Below, piece after piece: positions 1 to 11,100 of a stretch of DNA of 64,000 nt. Position 1 is the stretch's first letter. Every line of letters starts with the position of its first letter. Source of the DNA: Hyphomicrobiales bacterium. GTDB lineage: Bacteria; Pseudomonadota; Alphaproteobacteria; Rhizobiales; Rhizobiaceae. The DNA lies in assembly GCA_900469475.1 (NCBI GenBank), contig UBXG01000006.1, positions 62,001 to 126,000 of the forward strand. Reading direction: 5' to 3'. Made by a program: the position numbers and the translations under genes. The notes under the pieces were generated by a model. It made no database searches and was not told the origin of the DNA. It was given only the letters and a program-made list of their open reading frames with translations.

Positions 1-24
1 GGGCTTGCTCATTTCCATGCTCAT
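1..24 (-). CDS. Possible 5' end of a gene running off the window
   Basis: Three in-frame ATG codons (complement of 22-24, 16-18 and 10-12) open a frame that continues to the window edge. Only eight codons are visible, so no product can be named. It lies on the same strand as, and downstream of, the methyltransferase, so it could be the next gene of that transcript. The call rests only on the open frame and the clustered start codons. Confidence 0.25.
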
Positions 25-105
25 GGGATCGACCTTGGGAAAGACCGGAAAATTCCGGTTTATGACACCCCGTCGCATTAATGCGGATTGACAAATTTGT
101 CGAGT

Positions 106-129
106 GTGACGCTGCGGCGAAAGCGTCAC
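106..129 (-). terminator. Hairpin at the end of the methyltransferase gene
   Basis: GTGACGCT and AGCGTCAC form an 8-bp stem around an 8-base loop and overlap the methyltransferase stop codon. No T-run follows on the minus strand. Just beyond it lies a perfect 12-bp palindrome, GACAAATTTGTC (90-101). It may be a weak terminator or an operator for the next gene. Confidence 0.3.
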
Positions 130-869
130 GGAGCATCGCGCGTCGTCGGTATCCCGCGCGGTGCAAGCACCGGCACGAAGACGCGGCGCGAGGCGCGGAC
201 GGCAACGGGCAGGCCCTGATAAAGCCGCTTCTGCGCCTCGACGATGATGACCCCGGAAAAAGCCGGCCATAGGGTTCGGCCGATCCGCTCGAAGGCGCGG
301 CGCAGCCGCAGCACCGTACGCAGCTTAGAAGGCGGGAAGAACAGCGCCTCCGCGGTCGCACCGGGGGTGAAATTGGTTTCGCGCAGAAGCGAGGTGAGCT
401 GGCCGCGCGAATAGGGCCGGCCGGAGCCGAAGGGCGTATGTTCCATGCGCGCCCACACGCCGGTGCGGTTCGGTACGACGATGACCAGCCGCCCGCCGGG
501 CGCCAGAACGCGCCAAAGCTCCTTCAGCGTCTCGCGCGGGCTTTCGGCGAATTCCAGCGAATGCACCATCAGCACGCGGTCGATCGAACTGTCGGGCAGC
601 GGCAGTTCTTCATCGAAGACCAGGGCCGTCGCCGAGGCCGAGCCCATCGGCCAGTTCACCGCGCCTTGCCCCGCCGGCATGAAGGCGAAGGTGCGCTCGG
701 TGTCGGCACGAAAGCGGTCGAGATAAGGCACCGCATAGCCAAGGCCGACAAGCCTCTCTTCCGGCATGCGGGCCCAGATGGAGGACAGCGCCATGGCAAT
801 CGACTGCTCCGCCAAGCGACCGAGCTCGGAATGATAAAACTGGCGGAGATCGACGATATCGGTATGCAT
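126..869 (-). CDS. Class I SAM-dependent methyltransferase
   Basis: A 247-residue protein with the Methyltransf_11-type core: a helix with HSLEF, then [18 protein letters not shown], the typical strand-4/strand-5 region that follows the SAM pocket. The substrate is unknown; small soluble enzymes of this class methylate metabolites or lipids. The start MHTDIVDL was chosen because the open frame upstream of it (to 905) has no better start and runs into the region shared with the divergent gloB. The gene is transcribed away from gloB across an 89-base gap, so both promoters must lie there. The family is clear; the function is not. Confidence 0.8.
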   Translation of the reverse strand: MHTDIVDLRQFYHSELGRLAEQSIAMALSSIWARMPEERLVGLGYAVPYLDRFRADTERTFAFMPAGQGAVNWPMGSASATALVFDEELPLPDSSIDRVLMVHSLEFAESPRETLKELWRVLAPGGRLVIVVPNRTGVWARMEHTPFGSGRPYSRGQLTSLLRETNFTPGATAEALFFPPSKLRTVLRLRRAFERIGRTLWPAFSGVIIVEAQKRLYQGLPVAVRASRRVFVPVLAPRGIPTTRDAP

Positions 870-958
870 CGAAACAAATGTTATCAGCCGAACGTTGGAC
901 TTCAAGGCCGAACGGCTTACATTCTCTACTCACGGAAAAGATGAGGACGATTTCGATC

Positions 959-1729
959 ATGAAACCATTGGAATTAGAGATTTTTATCTGCCGTTCCGAC
1001 AATTACGGCGTCTTGGTCCATGATCCCGAAACCGGATTGACGGCATCGATCGACGCTCCGGAGGCGGATGCCATCCTGAAGGCGGCCGATCGTCGCGGCT
1101 GGACGATCAGCCATATCCTGACCACGCATCATCACACCGATCATGTCGAGGGCAATCTGGCGCTGAAGGAACAGTTCGGCTTGGAGATCATCGGCCCGAT
1201 CAACGAGGCCGTCGCCATTCCGGGCCTCGATCGCGCCGTCGGCGATGGCGATACGTTCGAATTTGCCGGCCATACGGTCAATGTTATCGAAACGCCCGGC
1301 CACACCGCCGGACACGTCTGCTATCACTTTGCCGACGACAAGCTGCTCTTTGCCGCCGATACCCTGTTTGCGCTCGGTTGCGGCCGCCTGTTCGAGCGCA
1401 CACCAGCCGACATGTGGGCCTCGCTGCAGAAGCTTGCCGTGCTGCCGGACGAAACAGCCGTCTATTTCGGCCATGAATACACGCTCTCCAACGCCCGTTT
1501 CGCCCTGACCATCGACCCCGGCAATGAGCGGCTGAAGGCGCGTGCTGCCGATATCGAGGCATTGAGAGCGGAAGGTAAGTTCACCATCCCGACGACGCTG
1601 GCGCTCGAGAAGGAAACCAATCCGTTCCTGCGCGCCGCCGATCCGGCTATCCGCCGCAACCTGCTGATGGAAAGCCGCAGTAACGACGAGGTCTTTGCCG
1701 AGATCCGCAAGCGCAAGGATAATTTCTGA
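959..1729 (+). CDS. gloB: Hydroxyacylglutathione hydrolase (glyoxalase II)
   Basis: Hydrolyses S-D-lactoylglutathione to D-lactate and glutathione, the second step of cytosolic methylglyoxal detoxification. The 256 residues match the usual length of the family. The metallo-beta-lactamase metal motif HxHxDH is at residues 57-62, and further metal-site histidines occur in GHTAGH and FGHEYT. The C-terminal part is the glyoxalase II specific helical domain. The start at the internal ATG (MKPLELEI) gives the normal N-terminus; upstream in-frame codons would add 27 residues without similarity. Its TGA overlaps the ATG of the next gene, so the two are co-translated. Confidence 0.93.
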   Translation: MKPLELEIFICRSDNYGVLVHDPETGLTASIDAPEADAILKAADRRGWTISHILTTHHHTDHVEGNLALKEQFGLEIIGPINEAVAIPGLDRAVGDGDTFEFAGHTVNVIETPGHTAGHVCYHFADDKLLFAADTLFALGCGRLFERTPADMWASLQKLAVLPDETAVYFGHEYTLSNARFALTIDPGNERLKARAADIEALRAEGKFTIPTTLALEKETNPFLRAADPAIRRNLLMESRSNDEVFAEIRKRKDNF

Positions 1730-2154
1730 TGCAGGCAAAGGAGATCATCGAAACGCTCTCCATGCAGCGGCATCCGGAAGGCGGCTGGTACGTGCAGACC
1801 TTTCGCGACGAAAACGGCGGCGCCCGCGCCCATTCCACGGCGATCTACTATCTGCTCGAAACCGGCGAACGCTCGCACTGGCACCGGGTGCACGATGCCG
1901 CCGAAGTCTGGCACTACTATGCCGGTGCCCCGCTTGCCCTACATCGTTCCGCCGACGGCAAGACCAGCGAAACCCTCATGCTGGGCCTCGACCTGGCAAA
2001 GGGCGAGCGCCCGCAGGCGATCATTCCGGCCAACTGGTGGCAATCAGCCGAAAGCCTCGGGCAATTCACGCTTGTCGGATGTACGGTGGCACCCGGCTTC
2101 GAATTTTCGAGCTTCGAGATGGCACCGCCGGACTGGAAGCCAGCCTTAGACTGA
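1729..2154 (+). CDS. DUF985 cupin protein
   Basis: A single-domain cupin of 141 residues with the DUF985 pattern: HPEGGWY near the N-terminus, a histidine cluster HWHRVHDAAEVWHYY at 50-64 that can bind a metal, and PANWWQSAE in the C-terminal half. Members are annotated as predicted sugar-phosphate epimerase-like cupins, but no reaction is established. It overlaps gloB by one base (TGATG), so it is probably translated with it. This is a conserved small enzyme-like protein of unknown substrate. Confidence 0.85.
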   Translation: MQAKEIIETLSMQRHPEGGWYVQTFRDENGGARAHSTAIYYLLETGERSHWHRVHDAAEVWHYYAGAPLALHRSADGKTSETLMLGLDLAKGERPQAIIPANWWQSAESLGQFTLVGCTVAPGFEFSSFEMAPPDWKPALD

Positions 2155-2220
2155 ACCTCTTTTTACCTTTCATCGACATCAAGCAGGGTGCGGCCAGACA
2201 GCGCGCAGCGATGGTCTTGA

Positions 2221-3447
<1,227 letters not shown>

Positions 3448-3460
3448 GCAGCAGTGAACC

Positions 3461-3481
3461 GCGGCGGAGCTACTCCGCCGC
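3461..3481. terminator. Convergent hairpin between esterase and DMT transporter
   Basis: GCGGCGGAG and CTCCGCCGC form a perfect 9-bp stem around a 3-base loop. It lies between the stop codons of two converging genes and includes the transporter stop. It is short and GC-rich without a long T-run, and probably acts in both directions. Confidence 0.5.
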
Positions 3482-4369
3482 TTCCGCCTGCGTTCGCCCC
3501 GTATCGTCCCGGCGCAGGATCATGCGATGGGCGGCCAGCACCGCACCTCCCGTCACGAGCAGGCAGGCAAGCGCAATGCCCCAACTAGGCTCGGCAAAAC
3601 CGAACAACGTCAGGATCAGCGTCGAGAGCAGCGGTGCGGCGTAGCTCGCCGCGCCGAGGATCTGGATATCGCCGTTCTTGACGCCGTAATCCCAGGCATA
3701 GAAGGCGGCCCCGACCGGAAAAAGGCCAAGACCGAGCACCGCGATCCACTGGGCCATATTCTCCGGCCAGATCGTCTCCTCCAGACCAAGGTGGCAGAAA
3801 AAGGAGAGAATCGATGTTGCCAGGCAGAAGATGGTGACGACATCGGTGGAAACGGCCTCGAAGCGGCGCGTTATCAAGGAATAGCCGGACCAGGTGAAGG
3901 CGCAAAGGAAAGCCGCGCCATAGCCGACGGCATAGGCGCCTTCGAAATGAAAGCCGTTGCGGCCGACGATCAGGACCGTGCCCGCAAGCCCCATCAGGGC
4001 ACCGAGAATATGATACCAGCGCAGCCGCTCGCCGGGCAGCAATGCGGAGCCGACGACGATCAGCAATGGCCAGAGATAGGCAATCAGGCCCGCTTCCACC
4101 GCAGGCGCATGGCGCAATGCCGTAAAATAGAGGAAATGATAGCCGAACAGGCCGGCAATGCCCGTGATCCAGACCTTGGCGGGCTGGCGCAGCAGCTGCA
4201 GTCGCTCGGGCCTCAGCAGAAGAACGACAATGCCCGGAATGCTGCCGATCGCAAAACAGACGGCAAGCAGCTGGAAGGGCGGCATCTTGCCGGAGGCGAC
4301 AGTCAAAAGCGCCAGAAACGACCACATCAAAATGGCTGAAAAGCCTGTCAGCGTCGCGCGAAATTTCAT
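3470..4369 (-). CDS. DMT-superfamily exporter (EamA type)
   Basis: A 299-residue inner-membrane protein with about ten hydrophobic segments arranged as two EamA repeats, the standard drug/metabolite transporter architecture. Segments such as AYLWPLLIVVGSALLPGERL and ASYAAPLLSTLILTLFG show the conserved glycine/proline pattern. The overall look, including the AYLWPL stretch, resembles YddG-type aromatic amino-acid exporters, but the substrate cannot be read from sequence. It converges on the esterase gene and stands alone. Confidence 0.85.
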   Translation of the reverse strand: MKFRATLTGFSAILMWSFLALLTVASGKMPPFQLLAVCFAIGSIPGIVVLLLRPERLQLLRQPAKVWITGIAGLFGYHFLYFTALRHAPAVEAGLIAYLWPLLIVVGSALLPGERLRWYHILGALMGLAGTVLIVGRNGFHFEGAYAVGYGAAFLCAFTWSGYSLITRRFEAVSTDVVTIFCLATSILSFFCHLGLEETIWPENMAQWIAVLGLGLFPVGAAFYAWDYGVKNGDIQILGAASYAAPLLSTLILTLFGFAEPSWGIALACLLVTGGAVLAAHRMILRRDDTGRTQAEAAE

Positions 4370-4508
4370 CCCTGCCCCTAGCCCGTTGCTGCGGACGTCC
4401 CCGGCCCGCTAACGCAATTTCACGAAAATGCGCGGCAATTTTCCGCTGGAAAGCGCGTAGAAATAACCACGGGGATCGTCAAGCGTTTCTGTGAAACAAC
4501 TGCCCGGT

Positions 4509-5285
4509 CTAGCTGCCGTATTTTACGGCCGTGATCGTCACCGTCCCGTATTGCGTCGGTATCCGGACGTAGACCGGAGCATAGACATTCATGGCATCTG
4601 CCTTGGCGAACCAGATTTCCATATTGTCGCTCTTGGCGAGGTAGAGATAATCCTTGCGCGTGCTCTTATAGCCGCTCTTCGGCGTGAAGCGCACGCCGCA
4701 GGCAATGGTCTTACCCTTGAAGCCATCGGTCGAGAAGGGATGCGATCCCTTCGGCGACAGCTTCAGGTCCATCCGCATCTCGCCATCGAAGACAGCCAGC
4801 GTCTGGTTGCAGAGGTTGAGGCTGGGCGTGATCGGGAAGATCATGCCCGATATGGGGTCGAGCACGGACTTCAGGTCGCTTTCCGTGATCGGAACCCAGG
4901 TGTCCGGCCGTTTCGGCTCGGGCGTGATAGTGTTCGACGTCACGTTGCCGTTGGTATAGGCGACATCATAGGTGCGCTCTTTCTTCCCGCTCTTGTAGAA
5001 GAGCGTGTAATGGGTCGCCTGAAGCTTGCTGTCGTTGACGACGCCGGTCACATCGGTTTTCGCATCGATCGAGGTGACGAGATCCGCAAGGCCTGCCGAG
5101 GTGATATCGCCTCGGATAGTAAACTGCTTTCCGGTAACTTCGGTCTTGAAATCCGCCCTGGCGATCGGCAGGCCGGCCAGCGAAACGCGATAGCGCGTTT
5201 CATGCCGCAGCACATCGGCCAATGCCATGGAGGGCATCGACGCAACGATCGCTGAAATGAGAAGCCACTTCCGAATTTGAACCAT
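4509..5285 (-). CDS. DUF3108 periplasmic protein
   Basis: A 258-residue protein with a clear signal peptide (about residues 1-24, ending SMALAD) followed by a DUF3108 domain: [19 protein letters not shown] at the start and repeated beta-strand segments to the end. The ATG at 5285 is preferred over an upstream TTG because it begins directly with the signal peptide. Its function is unknown; in proteobacteria the family is envelope-located. It is divergent from rpmB. Confidence 0.82.
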   Translation of the reverse strand: MVQIRKWLLISAIVASMPSMALADVLRHETRYRVSLAGLPIARADFKTEVTGKQFTIRGDITSAGLADLVTSIDAKTDVTGVVNDSKLQATHYTLFYKSGKKERTYDVAYTNGNVTSNTITPEPKRPDTWVPITESDLKSVLDPISGMIFPITPSLNLCNQTLAVFDGEMRMDLKLSPKGSHPFSTDGFKGKTIACGVRFTPKSGYKSTRKDYLYLAKSDNMEIWFAKADAMNVYAPVYVRIPTQYGTVTITAVKYGS

Positions 5286-5399
5286 GATCAAGGCCTTCAA
5301 CGAGGATCAGGCAAGTTATATAGTTGCTTTGCTCGCCTGCTGCGAGCGTCAGACAACAGCAGCTTTTTGACGGAATTGCGGGAAAACACAAGGTTTGGC

Positions 5400-5428
5400 T
5401 TGACGCGGCCAGCCTCTCTGACTATAGA
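5400..5428 (+). promoter_or_regulatory. Housekeeping-type promoter of rpmB
   Basis: TTGACG (5400-5405) and TATAGA (5423-5428) are separated by 17 bases, and the flanks read CTTGAC...CTATAG, close to the rhizobial sigma-70 consensus. The predicted transcript would have a leader of about 90 bases before the rpmB start codon, as is common for ribosomal protein genes. Confidence 0.6.
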
Positions 5429-5522
5429 ACCGCAACTTTCCAATTATGGCCTGTTGGATTGCGCGTCGGGTTTTGCCCAGCATGTCTATTCGATGGCCGA
5501 GAAAAACAAAAGTAGGTGTACC

Positions 5523-5822
5523 ATGTCCCGCATGTGCGAATTGACCGGCAAGGCCGTCCTCGTGGGCAACAACGTTAGCCACGCCAACAACAAGACCAAG
5601 CGTCGGTTCCTGCCGAACCTTTGCCAGGTCACGCTGATCTCCGACGTTCTCGGCCAACGCTACCGTCTGCGCGTTTCCGCTGCAGCGCTGCGTTCGGTCG
5701 AGCATCGCGGTGGTCTGGACGCTTTCCTTATCAAGGCAAGCGAAAACGAACTCAGCATGCGCGCTCGCCTGCTGCGTCGCCAGATCGTCAAGAAGTCCGC
5801 TGAAGCTGCCGTTGCTGCCTAA
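5523..5822 (+). CDS. rpmB: 50S ribosomal protein L28
   Basis: A 99-residue ribosomal protein with the L28 signature [29 protein letters not shown] and the basic C-terminal half; it belongs to the large ribosomal subunit. The start at MSRMCEL is the standard N-terminus, while the open frame upstream is not conserved-looking. As in other alphaproteobacteria it is longer than the roughly 78-residue enteric protein because of an Ala/Lys-rich tail. It has its own promoter and is followed by a terminator hairpin. Confidence 0.97.
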   Translation: MSRMCELTGKAVLVGNNVSHANNKTKRRFLPNLCQVTLISDVLGQRYRLRVSAAALRSVEHRGGLDAFLIKASENELSMRARLLRRQIVKKSAEAAVAA

Positions 5823-5858
5823 GCAGCACTAGCACTTCGCGATTTCATACCGGCTAGG

Positions 5859-5893
5859 AGGCTTGCACGGATCATGTCCGGACAAGCCTTTTT
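5859..5893 (+). terminator. Terminator of rpmB
   Basis: AGGCTTG pairs with CAAGCCT. An inner CGGA/TCCG stem across a small internal loop extends the hairpin, and a run of T residues follows directly (5889-5893). This is a typical intrinsic terminator between rpmB and yhhQ. Confidence 0.65.
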
Positions 5894-5913
5894 CCATGTC
5901 CGGTTTCTTTCAA

Positions 5914-5943
5914 CTGGTGGCATCTCCCAGGATAAAAAAATGC
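5914..5943 (+). promoter_or_regulatory. Candidate preQ1-I-like riboswitch overlapping the yhhQ start
   Basis: CTGG (5914-5917) and CCAG (5927-5930) form a short stem with a 9-base loop. The loop contains GCAT (5920-5923), complementary to ATGC (5940-5943) that includes the start codon, with an A-rich tail GATAAAAAA between. This H-type pseudoknot with an A-rich third loop and a C just before the second stem strand is the layout of class I preQ1 riboswitches, and the downstream gene transports a queuosine precursor. The stem is only 4 bp and loop 2 is short, so chance is possible. Confidence 0.4.
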
Positions 5944-6575
5944 TGACGATACGTCATACCCTTATCTACGTTCTGCTAATGACGCTGGTCGTCGTCGCTT
6001 CCAACATCCTCGTGCAGTATCCGCTGCAGGTGACGCTCGCCGGCATCAATCTCGCGGATATCCTCACCTGGGGAGCCTTCACCTATCCGGTCGCCTTCCT
6101 CATCACCGATCTGACCAACCGCCAGTTCGGCCCGAGGGCCGCGCGCAAGGTCGTCTTTGCGGGCTTCGTCGTCGGTGTCGCCCTGTCGTTTTACACGGCA
6201 CAGCCGCGCATCGCGATCGCCTCCGGATCAGCCTATCTCGCCGGCCAGCTGCTCGACATCTCGGTCTTCAACCGCCTGCGCCGCCTGGCCTGGTGGCGCG
6301 CGCCGCTGTTCGGCTCACTTATCGGCTCGATGCTCGATACGCTGATCTTCTTCTCCTTCGCCTTCGCGCCCTTCTTCGTCTTCTTCGGGCCGAACGATCC
6401 CTTCGCGATCGAATGGGCGCCGATCCTTGGCGCGTTCTCCACCTCGGCACCGCGCTGGATTTCCTGGGCGATCGGCGATTTCTCGGTCAAGGTCACCGTC
6501 GGCCTCGTCATGCTGCTGCCCTACGGCGCGCTGATGAACATGTTGAAGCCGATGCCGCAGGCTCCGACGGCTTGA
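5940..6575 (+). CDS. yhhQ: Queuosine-precursor transporter, YhhQ/VUT family
   Basis: A 211-residue inner-membrane protein with about six hydrophobic segments and the family motifs SNILVQYP in the first helix, ADILTWGAFTYPVAFLITDLTNR and FGSLIGSMLDTLIFFSFAF. YhhQ proteins import queuine precursors such as preQ0/preQ1 for tRNA modification. The ATG at 5940 gives the normal N-terminus (MLTIRHTLIYVLL); an AGGA seven to ten bases upstream is the ribosome binding site and lies inside the candidate riboswitch. Confidence 0.9.
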   Translation: MLTIRHTLIYVLLMTLVVVASNILVQYPLQVTLAGINLADILTWGAFTYPVAFLITDLTNRQFGPRAARKVVFAGFVVGVALSFYTAQPRIAIASGSAYLAGQLLDISVFNRLRRLAWWRAPLFGSLIGSMLDTLIFFSFAFAPFFVFFGPNDPFAIEWAPILGAFSTSAPRWISWAIGDFSVKVTVGLVMLLPYGALMNMLKPMPQAPTA

Positions 6576-6672
6576 CGGCCAAATGATCCGCCGCGCGACT
6601 CAATGTGACGCGCGGCACCATCTCCTGACAAAGAAGGATGGCAGCGGCCGAGAATAAGGCCGCTCGCCACTC

Positions 6673-7752
6673 TCAATTCTGGCTGACGATATTGTCGTCA
6701 TGCAGCTTGAACTCCAGCATCAGGCTGCGCTGCAGAATGGAATGATTGTCATCCGAGACCATGACGAGATGCAGGGAGCCGTCGGCTGCGCGGAAGACAT
6801 CCAGGCCCTCCATATTGTCGATCTGATCCGCCGATCCGGCCGCGAAGATCACTTTGCCGTCCACGACGGCACCGGGTTTTATATCCGCACCGGCGATGCG
6901 GCGGATACGCAGGCCGAGACCATGGATCAGCCCGAAGCTCCGCTCCAGCAGCAATAGATCTCCATCGGGCAGAAAGACGCCGTCGCTGACATTGAAGCCG
7001 CCATGGCGCCGGACGGTGAAGCGGCCATTCAACGGCCCGTCCAGAATTGCGGCGAGCAGATTGCCTTGATCGTCCAGGCTGTCTTCAGCAACGATCACCG
7101 CACTGCCGGCAAGCGGGCTCGACTGAGGCGCGATCATCAGCGCCTCGAGGCTGCGATTGGAACGCAGCTCTGATCTCGGGATGGGAATGGGCATTGTGCC
7201 ATCGGGCGGCGAAATTTCGAAACCCGGATCGGGATAGGCATCGACACGGTGGTATTGTTCATAGCTGACGAGGACGTGATTGCCGCGCAGCGCTAAGCCT
7301 TCAGCATCCATATCTCCTTTGCCGGCATCTGTGCCGCCATGGCGGTCGATCATCGGCGTGATGCGCGCATCGCTGATACCCTTCAGCCGGCCCTCCTGGT
7401 CGCGCTCAATCGCGCCGGTCAGCCAATGGCCGGTATCCAGCACTGAAATGAAATGGCGTTGATCGGGACGGAAGCGAATAGCGGAGATGGCGCCGAGAAG
7501 CACATTGTCCGAGCTGAGTTCAAGGCCACCGACAAATTCCAGCGCGCCGAACCGTGTTTCATTCGAACCGGGGTTAAAGGTGGAAATCACGGTCGCGCGG
7601 ATATCTGCCGGACCACCTTTCTCGCCATTATCGCCGGAGCTGCAGCCGGCAAGCAGCGTTGCAAAAACTGCTGCCAATAGGACCGTCTTCGGCCGGCGCA
7701 GATCAAGGCCAGAGGAAGTGTACCCTTCCAGCAGAAAAGGCACCGGCCGCAA
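6673..7752 (-). CDS. Phytase-like (esterase-like) domain lipoprotein
   Basis: A protein of up to 359 residues with a lipobox LLAGC near residue 37 and a body matching the 'esterase-like activity of phytase' domain (PF13449): FGALEFVGGLEL, MDAEGLALRG, RSLEALMIAP, DNMEGLDVF. These proteins are predicted beta-propellers in the periplasm; enzyme activity is rarely shown. The start is uncertain: no ATG precedes the lipobox, and both TTG at 7752 and GTG at 7743 are possible. The gene follows cobT on the same strand after 29 bases and may share its transcript. Confidence 0.78.
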   Translation of the reverse strand: MRPVPFLLEGYTSSGLDLRRPKTVLLAAVFATLLAGCSSGDNGEKGGPADIRATVISTFNPGSNETRFGALEFVGGLELSSDNVLLGAISAIRFRPDQRHFISVLDTGHWLTGAIERDQEGRLKGISDARITPMIDRHGGTDAGKGDMDAEGLALRGNHVLVSYEQYHRVDAYPDPGFEISPPDGTMPIPIPRSELRSNRSLEALMIAPQSSPLAGSAVIVAEDSLDDQGNLLAAILDGPLNGRFTVRRHGGFNVSDGVFLPDGDLLLLERSFGLIHGLGLRIRRIAGADIKPGAVVDGKVIFAAGSADQIDNMEGLDVFRAADGSLHLVMVSDDNHSILQRSLMLEFKLHDDNIVSQN

Positions 7753-7781
7753 GGCCGATGCTAAGAGAAGCCTGAGCGGGC

Positions 7782-9683
7782 TCAGCTGGCGCGGCGCATG
7801 CGCGAGCGCGGCATGCTCGTCTGATCTTCGAACAGCGAGGCAAGCTGCTCCGTCATGGCACCAGCAAGCTCGTCGGCATCGACGATGGTGACGGCGCGGC
7901 GATAGTAGCGCGTGACGTCATGGCCGATACCGATGGCCAGCAGTTCCACCGGCGAACGCGTCTCGATCTGGTCGATGACGGCGCGCAAGTGCCGCTCCAG
8001 ATAATTGCCGGGATTGACCGACAGCGTGGAATCATCGACCGGCGCACCGTCCGAGATCATCATCAGGATACGGCGCTGTTCGCGGCGACCGAGCAGGCGG
8101 TTATGCGCCCAGATCAGAGCCTCGCCGTCGATGTTTTCCTTGAGCAAGCCTTCGCGCATCATCAGGCCAAGATTGCTGCGAGACCGTCTATAGGGCTCGT
8201 CGGCAGACTTGTAGATGATGTGGCGCAGGTCGTTCAGACGACCGGGCGTCTGCGGCTTGCCGCTGGCGAGCCACTTCTCGCGCGCCTGGCCGCCCTTCCA
8301 CGCCTTGGTGGTGAAGCCGAGGATCTCGACCTTCACGCCGCAGCGCTCGAGCGTGCGGGCCAGGATGTCGGCGCAGGAGGCAGCAACCGTGATCGGTCGT
8401 CCGCGCATCGAGCCGGAATTGTCGATCAGCAGCGTCACGACCGTATCGCGGAACTGCGTGTCGCGCTCCATCTTGAAGGACAGCGCCTGCGTCGGGTCGA
8501 TGATCAGGCGTGGCAGGCGTGCCGGATCGAGATAACCCTCTTCCAGATCGAAGTCCCAGGAGCGGTTCTGCTGCGCCATCAGGCGACGCTGCAGACGGTT
8601 GGCGAGCCGGCCAACGGCGCCCTGCAGATGCGCAAGCTGCTTGTCGAGGAAGGCACGCAAACGCTCAAGCTCGGCCACATCGCACAGCTCCTGTGCGGTC
8701 GTGGTCTCGTCAAACTCCTCCGTATAGACGTGATAGTCGACCTTCTCGTTGAAATCGGCGAAAGGCGTGTTCGGACGGCGGGTTTCGCCCGGCGTTTCCG
8801 AATCTTCCTCGCCTTCTTCGCTCATGTCATCGTCGGAAATCTCGCCACCGTCTTCGGTCGCGCCGTCTTCCATCTGTTCGTCGGAGGCTTCGCTATCCTC
8901 GGCAGGAGCGGCGTCAGAGCCTTCATCTTCCTTGACGTCGTCGTTATCCTGGTCTTCGCCGTTCGGCTTGTCTTCTTCGCTCGGCTGCTCTTCGCTGTCG
9001 GGCTCGGATTGCTCGTCGCCATATTCCTCCGCCATTTCCATGGCCGTCAGAATGTTGCGGACGACACGGGCAAAGCTCTGCTGGTCGTTGATCGACGACA
9101 ACAGGTTCTCGAGCTGACCGCCGGTCTTTTCCTCGATAAAGGGGCGCCATAGGTCGAGCACCTTGCCGGCGCTTTCCGGCGGCTTCTGACCGGTCAGCTT
9201 CTCGCGCACAATCATCGCCATGGCCTCACCGATCGGCGCATCCTCGCGCCGTTCGATGCCGGAAAAATTCGCCTTGGCGTATTTTTCCGTATTCATGGAA
9301 TTGAGGTTGGCGGCAACGCCGCTCATGCGCAGCGAGCCGATCGATTCGACACGGGCCTGCTCGACGGCATCGAAGATGCTGCGTGCATCGGCACCCTGGG
9401 GCGACATCACGGCGTGGACACGGGCATCATGACACGCAAGCCGCAGGGCCATCGAATCACCGAGGCCGCGTGTCACCGCTAGCTCATGCGCCGTCGGCCG
9501 TTTTGAAAGTTCCGGCAGGCGAATGCGCTCGCCGGTCATTCCCGGACGTTCGTTGGCAAAGGCCACCTCAACCTCGGCATCGCCGGCGATCGAGCGGACA
9601 CAGCCGGTGATCGCCCGGCGCAACGGCTCCATGTCCACCGGTGTACCCGGCTTCGCTTTGGAATTATCTCCGCGACCTGACAT
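7782..9683 (-). CDS. cobT: Cobaltochelatase subunit CobT
   Basis: A 633-residue subunit of the aerobic, ATP-dependent cobaltochelatase (CobN-CobS-CobT) that inserts cobalt into hydrogenobyrinate a,c-diamide in B12 synthesis. The N-terminal domain is followed by a long acidic, low-complexity linker (about residues 215-310) and a C-terminal von Willebrand A domain starting near 415, with MIDAS motif DNSGS at 421-425. The length is normal. It pairs with cobS upstream on the same strand; CobT and CobS form the AAA+ chaperone part of the enzyme. Confidence 0.96.
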   Translation of the reverse strand: MSGRGDNSKAKPGTPVDMEPLRRAITGCVRSIAGDAEVEVAFANERPGMTGERIRLPELSKRPTAHELAVTRGLGDSMALRLACHDARVHAVMSPQGADARSIFDAVEQARVESIGSLRMSGVAANLNSMNTEKYAKANFSGIERREDAPIGEAMAMIVREKLTGQKPPESAGKVLDLWRPFIEEKTGGQLENLLSSINDQQSFARVVRNILTAMEMAEEYGDEQSEPDSEEQPSEEDKPNGEDQDNDDVKEDEGSDAAPAEDSEASDEQMEDGATEDGGEISDDDMSEEGEEDSETPGETRRPNTPFADFNEKVDYHVYTEEFDETTTAQELCDVAELERLRAFLDKQLAHLQGAVGRLANRLQRRLMAQQNRSWDFDLEEGYLDPARLPRLIIDPTQALSFKMERDTQFRDTVVTLLIDNSGSMRGRPITVAASCADILARTLERCGVKVEILGFTTKAWKGGQAREKWLASGKPQTPGRLNDLRHIIYKSADEPYRRSRSNLGLMMREGLLKENIDGEALIWAHNRLLGRREQRRILMMISDGAPVDDSTLSVNPGNYLERHLRAVIDQIETRSPVELLAIGIGHDVTRYYRRAVTIVDADELAGAMTEQLASLFEDQTSMPRSRMRRAS

Positions 9684-9705
9684 GATGTATCGGCTTTTCC
9701 CTAAA

Positions 9706-9749
9706 GCAATTCCAGGAAAAATGCATAGCAGTTTTCTATCCGGAATTGC
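9706..9749. repeat. Small palindromic intergenic repeat (copy 1)
   Basis: GCAATTCC (9706-9713) and GGAATTGC (9742-9749) bracket a sequence containing GGAAAA and TTTTC arms. The same arms appear, better preserved, at 56962-57002. It sits between cobT and cobS. Confidence 0.5.
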
Positions 9750-9802
9750 GTCAAAACAATAAGATAGAACGTTTTCGCGATTCGAAGAAAAGCGGAAATG
9801 TT

Positions 9803-10792
9803 CTAGGCTTCGAGCACGATGTTGGCGGCACTTTCCTTCAGCTCGACACCGAAGGCGCGCTGATAGTGCTCGGCGACCAGCGGCCGCTCGAGCTCGTCAC
9901 ACTTGTTGAGGAAGGTGACGCGGAAGGCAAAGGCGACGTCGCCGAAGATTTCCGCATTTTCGGCCCAGGTGATGACGGTACGCGGGCTCATGACGGTCGA
10001 CAGATCGCCGTTCATGAAGGCCGCACGCGTCAGATCGGCAACGCGAACCATTTTGGAGACGATGTCGCGGCCCTTGTCGTTGCGGAAGGATTTTACCTTT
10101 GCCAGCACTATATCGACTTCGTTGTTGTGCGGCAGGTAGTTCAGCGTCGTCACGATCGACCAGCGGTCCATCTGTGCCTGGTTGATCTGCTGCGTGCCGT
10201 GATAGAGGCCAGTCGTGTCGCCGAGACCGATGGTGTTGGCCGTTGCGAACAGGCGGAAGGCCGGGTGAGGACGGATGACGCGGCTCTGGTCGAGCAGCGT
10301 CAGGCGTCCCGACGATTCCAGCACGCGCTGAATGACGAACATCACGTCGGGCCGGCCGGCATCATATTCGTCGAAGACGAGCGCGACATTGTGCTGATAG
10401 GCCCAGGGCAGGATGCCGTCCTTGAATTCGGTGACCTGCAGGCCATCCTTGACGACGATGGCATCCTTGCCGACGAGGTCGATACGGCTGACATGGCTGT
10501 CGAGGTTGATACGCACGCACGGCCAGTTGAGGCGCGCAGCGACCTGCTCGATGTGGGAGGACTTGCCGGTACCGTGATAGCCCGAGATCATCACGCGGCG
10601 GTTATGAGCAAAGCCCGCGAGAATGGCGAGCGTGGTCTCGCGGTCGAAGAGGTAGTCCGTATCCAGATCGGGTACGTAGGCGCCACCCTGGCTGTAGGCC
10701 GGAACGCGGATGTCGGAATCAATGCCGAAGACTTCACGGACCGAAACGGTGGTATCGGGGATCTCGGAAATATCAAGGTCAATCTTGCTCAT
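9803..10792 (-). CDS. cobS: Cobaltochelatase subunit CobS
   Basis: A 329-residue AAA+ ATPase subunit of the aerobic cobaltochelatase. The Walker A motif GYHGTGKS is at 71-78 and Walker B is LVFDEYDAG. The start MSKIDLDI is chosen from two adjacent ATGs because GGAG lies five bases upstream of this one. It is transcribed towards cobT with a 119-base gap that contains a small palindromic repeat, so the two may be processed or expressed separately. Confidence 0.96.
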   Translation of the reverse strand: MSKIDLDISEIPDTTVSVREVFGIDSDIRVPAYSQGGAYVPDLDTDYLFDRETTLAILAGFAHNRRVMISGYHGTGKSSHIEQVAARLNWPCVRINLDSHVSRIDLVGKDAIVVKDGLQVTEFKDGILPWAYQHNVALVFDEYDAGRPDVMFVIQRVLESSGRLTLLDQSRVIRPHPAFRLFATANTIGLGDTTGLYHGTQQINQAQMDRWSIVTTLNYLPHNNEVDIVLAKVKSFRNDKGRDIVSKMVRVADLTRAAFMNGDLSTVMSPRTVITWAENAEIFGDVAFAFRVTFLNKCDELERPLVAEHYQRAFGVELKESAANIVLEA

Positions 10793-11100
10793 CATGTCTC
10801 CAGGGCGGGTGGCTCTCACCCTGCCATATCAAACTCAGCCGATTTTTCCGAAACGCCGCAGCTTGTTGCCCGCATCCGTTCGGTCGGAACAGCGGCGATA
10901 CTTCTCCGGGACTAAAGCAAAATCTCGGCGCGATATATGATCGCTTGCGAGCATCCTTGAACAGAGTCCCCGGACAAGAAACGCCGCGTCCGGAAAGTTG
11001 ACCGAGGTGCAGCCAGCCAAATGCGCACCCTACCGCGGTTGCCCGCAGCTTCAGCCGATTTGGACCATACCTGATTGAAGGCGGAGAGCAAGGACGGGAA
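10793..11100. other. 308-base gap between dnaJ-like gene and cobS
   Basis: No open frame of note. It holds one modest inverted repeat, CCGGAC/GTCCGG (10970-10993), and must contain the cobS promoter if cobS is not read from the upstream gene. I looked for a B12-box core on both strands, which would suggest a cobalamin riboswitch, and did not see one. Confidence 0.5.

Noticed and set aside
3527..4339. Long plus-strand open frame opposite the DMT transporter
   Set aside because: It is an antisense shadow produced by GC-rich codon bias; the minus-strand protein is clearly the real one.
8750..9010. Low-complexity purine/pyrimidine tract
   Set aside because: It is the acidic linker of CobT, normal for this protein.
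9803..11100. A cobalamin riboswitch before cobS
   Set aside because: No B12-box core is visible in the 308-base gap on either strand.
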